The position numbers were made by a program, and so were the translations under genes. Positions 61,575 to 64,000 of a stretch of DNA of 64,000 bases are shown here, in pieces. The notes under the pieces were generated by a model that did not search any database, had not been told where the DNA came from, and saw only the letters and a program-made list of their open reading frames with translations. Each line of letters opens with the position of its first letter. Position 1 is the stretch's first letter. Source of the stretch: Thauera butanivorans NBRC 103042 (GTDB lineage: Bacteria > Pseudomonadota > Gammaproteobacteria > Burkholderiales > Rhodocyclaceae); assembly GCF_001591165.1 (NCBI RefSeq), contig NZ_BCUG01000037.1, positions 1 to 64,000 on the forward strand, written 5' to 3'.

Positions 61575-64000
61575 GTGCTTGAAGCCTACCGTGCCCATGT
61601 CGCCGAACGCGCCGCTCTCGGTATCCCCCCGCTGCCGCTGAACAAGCAGCAGGTCACCGAACTGGTCGCCCTGCTCAAGAACCCCCCCGCCGGCGAGGAA
61701 GACTTCCTCGTCGAGCTGCTGACCTATCGTGTGCCGGCCGGCGTGGATGACGCCGCCAAGGTCAAGGCCGAGTTCCTGGCCAAGGTCGCCAAGGGCGAAG
61801 AGGCCTGTGGCCTGGTGTCGCGCGCCAAGGCCACCGAACTGCTCGGCACCATGCTGGGTGGCTTCAACATCAAGCCGATGATCGACCTGCTGGGCGACGC
61901 CGAAGTCGGCGCGGTCGCCGCCGAGGGCCTGAAGAAGACCCTGCTGATGTTCGACTACTTCCACGACGTCAAGGAACTGGCGGAGCAGGGCAACGCCAAC
62001 GCCAAGGCCGTGATGCAGTCCTGGGCCGACGCCGAGTGGTTCACCAGCCGCCCGGAAGTCCCCGCCTCGCAAAAGCTGACCGTGTTCAAGGTCACCGGCG
62101 AAACCAACACCGACGACCTGTCGCCGGCGCCGGACGCCTGGTCGCGCCCCGACATCCCGCTGCACGCGCTGGCGATGCTGAAGAACCCGCGCCCCGGCAT
62201 CGAGCCGGAAGAAGCCGGCGTGCGCGGCCCGGTCAAGTTCCTCGAAGAACTGAAGGCCAAGGGCAATCTGGTGGCCTACGTCGGCGACGTGGTCGGCACC
62301 GGCTCCTCGCGCAAATCCGCCACCAACTCGGTGCTGTGGTTCACCGGCGAGGACATCCCCTACGTGCCGAACAAGCGCTTCGGCGGCGTGTGCCTGGGCT
62401 CCAAGATCGCCCCGATCTTCTTCAACACCATGGAAGACGCCGGCGCGCTGCCGATCGAGATCGACGCCGGCCAGATGGACATGGGCGACGAGATCGAGCT
62501 GACGGTCGACCAGGCCAGCGGCAAGGTCACCGCGCTGAAGAACGGCGCCGTGATCGCCGAATCGCAGCTCAAGACGCTGGTGATCCTCGACGAAGTGCGT
62601 GCCGGCGGCCGCATTCCGCTGATCATCGGCCGCGGCCTCACCACCAAGGCGCGCGAAGCCCTGGGCCTGCCGCCGTCGACGCTGTTCCGCCTGCCGCAGG
62701 CGCCGGCCGATTCCGGCAAAGGCTTCTCGCTGGCGCAGAAGATGGTCGGCCGCGCCTGCGGCCTGCCGGAAGGCCAGGGCATCCGCCCGGGCACCTACTG
62801 CGAGCCCAAGATGACCACCGTCGGCTCGCAGGACACTACCGGCCCGATGACCCGCGACGAACTCAAGGATCTCGCCTGCCTCGGCTTCTCGGCCGACCTG
62901 GTGATGCAGTCCTTCTGCCACACCGCCGCCTATCCGAAGCTGGTCGACGTCAAGATGCACCGCGAGCTGCCGAGCTTCATCAGCACCCGCGGCGGCGTCA
63001 GCCTGCGCCCGGGCGACGGCGTGATCCACTCCTGGCTCAACCGCCTGCTGCTGCCCGACACCGTCGGCACCGGCGGCGACTCGCACACCCGCTTCCCGAT
63101 CGGCATCTCCTTCCCGGCCGGCTCCGGCCTGGTGGCCTTCGCCGCCGCCACCGGCGTGATGCCGCTCGACATGCCCGAATCGGTGCTGGTGCGCTTCAAG
63201 GGCACGCTGCAGCCGGGCGTCACGCTGCGCGACCTGGTCAACGCGATTCCGCTGTACGCGATCAAGCAGGGTCTGCTGACGGTCGAGAAGAAGGGCAAGA
63301 AGAACATCTTCTCCGGCCGCATCCTCGAGATCGAAGGCCTGCCCGACCTGAAGGTGGAACAGGCTTTCGAGCTCACCGACGCCTCGGCCGAACGTTCGGC
63401 TGCCGGCTGCACGGTGCATCTGAACAAGGCGCCGATCGTCGAGTACATGAACTCGAACATCACGCTGATGAAGTGGATGATCGCCAACGGCTACGAGGAC
63501 GCCCGCACTTTGCGCCGCCGCATCAAGGCGATGGAAGACTGGATCGCCAGCGGCGAGCTGCTGAAGGGCGATGCCGATGCCGAGTACGCCGCGGTCATCG
63601 ACATCGACCTGGCCGACATCAAGGAGCCGATCGTTGCCTGCCCGAACGACCCGGACGACGTCAAGTTCCTGTCCGAGGTCGCCGGCGACAAGATCGACGA
63701 AGTCTTCATCGGCTCGTGCATGACCAACATCGGCCACTTCCGCGCTGCCGGCAAGGTGCTGGACGGCAAGACCGACATCCCGACCCGCCTGTGGATCGCG
63801 CCGCCGACCAAGATGGACGCGATGATCCTCAACGAGGAAGGCTACTACGGCGTGCTCGGCAAGTCCGGCGCCCGCATGGAGATGCCGGGGTGCTCGCTGT
63901 GCATGGGCAACCAGGCGCAGATCCGCAAGGGCAGCACCGCGATGTCGACCTCGACGCGCAACTTCCCCAACCGCCTCGGCATCGACACCCGGGTGTATCT
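61575..64000 (+). CDS. acnB: aconitate hydratase B, cut by window edge
   Basis: The frame opens at GTG 61575 after GTGAGGAAC and reads [20 protein letters not shown]; it is still open at the window end after about 808 of some 860 residues. Aconitase B interconverts citrate and isocitrate in the TCA cycle. The AcnB-type N-terminal HEAT-like domain comes first, then the swivel domain ([20 protein letters not shown]) and the core with [12 protein letters not shown] and the cluster ligands in [11 protein letters not shown]; a third Cys lies in [12 protein letters not shown]. Confidence 0.96.
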   Translation, partial: MLEAYRAHVAERAALGIPPLPLNKQQVTELVALLKNPPAGEEDFLVELLTYRVPAGVDDAAKVKAEFLAKVAKGEEACGLVSRAKATELLGTMLGGFNIKPMIDLLGDAEVGAVAAEGLKKTLLMFDYFHDVKELAEQGNANAKAVMQSWADAEWFTSRPEVPASQKLTVFKVTGETNTDDLSPAPDAWSRPDIPLHALAMLKNPRPGIEPEEAGVRGPVKFLEELKAKGNLVAYVGDVVGTGSSRKSATNSVLWFTGEDIPYVPNKRFGGVCLGSKIAPIFFNTMEDAGALPIEIDAGQMDMGDEIELTVDQASGKVTALKNGAVIAESQLKTLVILDEVRAGGRIPLIIGRGLTTKAREALGLPPSTLFRLPQAPADSGKGFSLAQKMVGRACGLPEGQGIRPGTYCEPKMTTVGSQDTTGPMTRDELKDLACLGFSADLVMQSFCHTAAYPKLVDVKMHRELPSFISTRGGVSLRPGDGVIHSWLNRLLLPDTVGTGGDSHTRFPIGISFPAGSGLVAFAAATGVMPLDMPESVLVRFKGTLQPGVTLRDLVNAIPLYAIKQGLLTVEKKGKKNIFSGRILEIEGLPDLKVEQAFELTDASAERSAAGCTVHLNKAPIVEYMNSNITLMKWMIANGYEDARTLRRRIKAMEDWIASGELLKGDADAEYAAVIDIDLADIKEPIVACPNDPDDVKFLSEVAGDKIDEVFIGSCMTNIGHFRAAGKVLDGKTDIPTRLWIAPPTKMDAMILNEEGYYGVLGKSGARMEMPGCSLCMGNQAQIRKGSTAMSTSTRNFPNRLGIDTRVY

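Overview
The window is GC-rich chromosomal DNA from a betaproteobacterium, most likely Rhodocyclales of the Thauera/Azoarcus type. This is an inference from codon use, protein style and gene set (CcoG, LolCD, AcnB, RpfE-type protein next to recJ, a PEP-CTERM esterase, the DUF3348/DUF802/OmpA/DUF2894 operon). No rRNA or tRNA gene was seen.

Region 1 (1-3.8 kb) is a decayed integron gene-cassette array with no intact integrase in view. Three cassettes read on the minus strand. Their core sites pair correctly: GTTATGC with GCATAAC, and GTTGGGC with GCCCAAC. Two attC sites carry IS1111-group (IS110 family) insertions at the same internal position, one shrunk to about 430 bp with both ends kept. 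An IS200 fragment, an IS3 fragment at the edge, a possible integrase scrap and a vapBC module complete the region.

Region 2 (3.8-13.1 kb) is a divergent Wadjet/MksBEFG-type SMC plasmid-defence locus on the minus strand: kleisin-like jetA, jetB, SMC-like jetC and Toprim-type jetD. It is split twice. A plus-strand block (FmdE-like protein, glutamine amidotransferase, RHH/PIN toxin-antitoxin pair) lies between jetB and jetC, and a Phd/PIN toxin-antitoxin pair lies between jetC and jetD.

Region 3 (13.1-28.7 kb) begins with prfB, which has the classic programmed +1 frameshift, and a perfect REP-like palindrome. A GGDEF/EAL protein, a MocR regulator, CcoG, an EamA transporter and a LysR/small membrane protein/SDR set follow. 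Next is a tightly overlapped four-gene operon (23.6-28.2 kb) encoding a MotA/ExbB-like channel with a very long helical tail and a MotB/OmpA-like partner, flanked by DUF3348 and DUF2894 proteins. Its two membrane subunits resemble those of the Zorya anti-phage motor, but the flanking proteins are uncharacterised. It is the best candidate here for an undescribed system.

Region 4 (28.7-64 kb) is mostly housekeeping: recJ with an RpfE-type gene, a RES/Xre toxin-antitoxin pair, a cold-shock gene, a YgiQ radical SAM protein, a GDSL esterase, lolC/lolD, a chemoreceptor, DUF2062, comEC, a hydrolase, rsgA with a cytochrome c, an M48 protease, orn, an ArnT-like glycosyltransferase, rpmE, dusC with a trmB-like gene, YkgJ-type proteins, an Ap4A phosphorylase, a K+ channel, a YchJ protein and the start of acnB. 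A deletion scar near 50.9 kb joins a broken S9 peptidase gene tail-to-tail with a broken MFS transporter gene.
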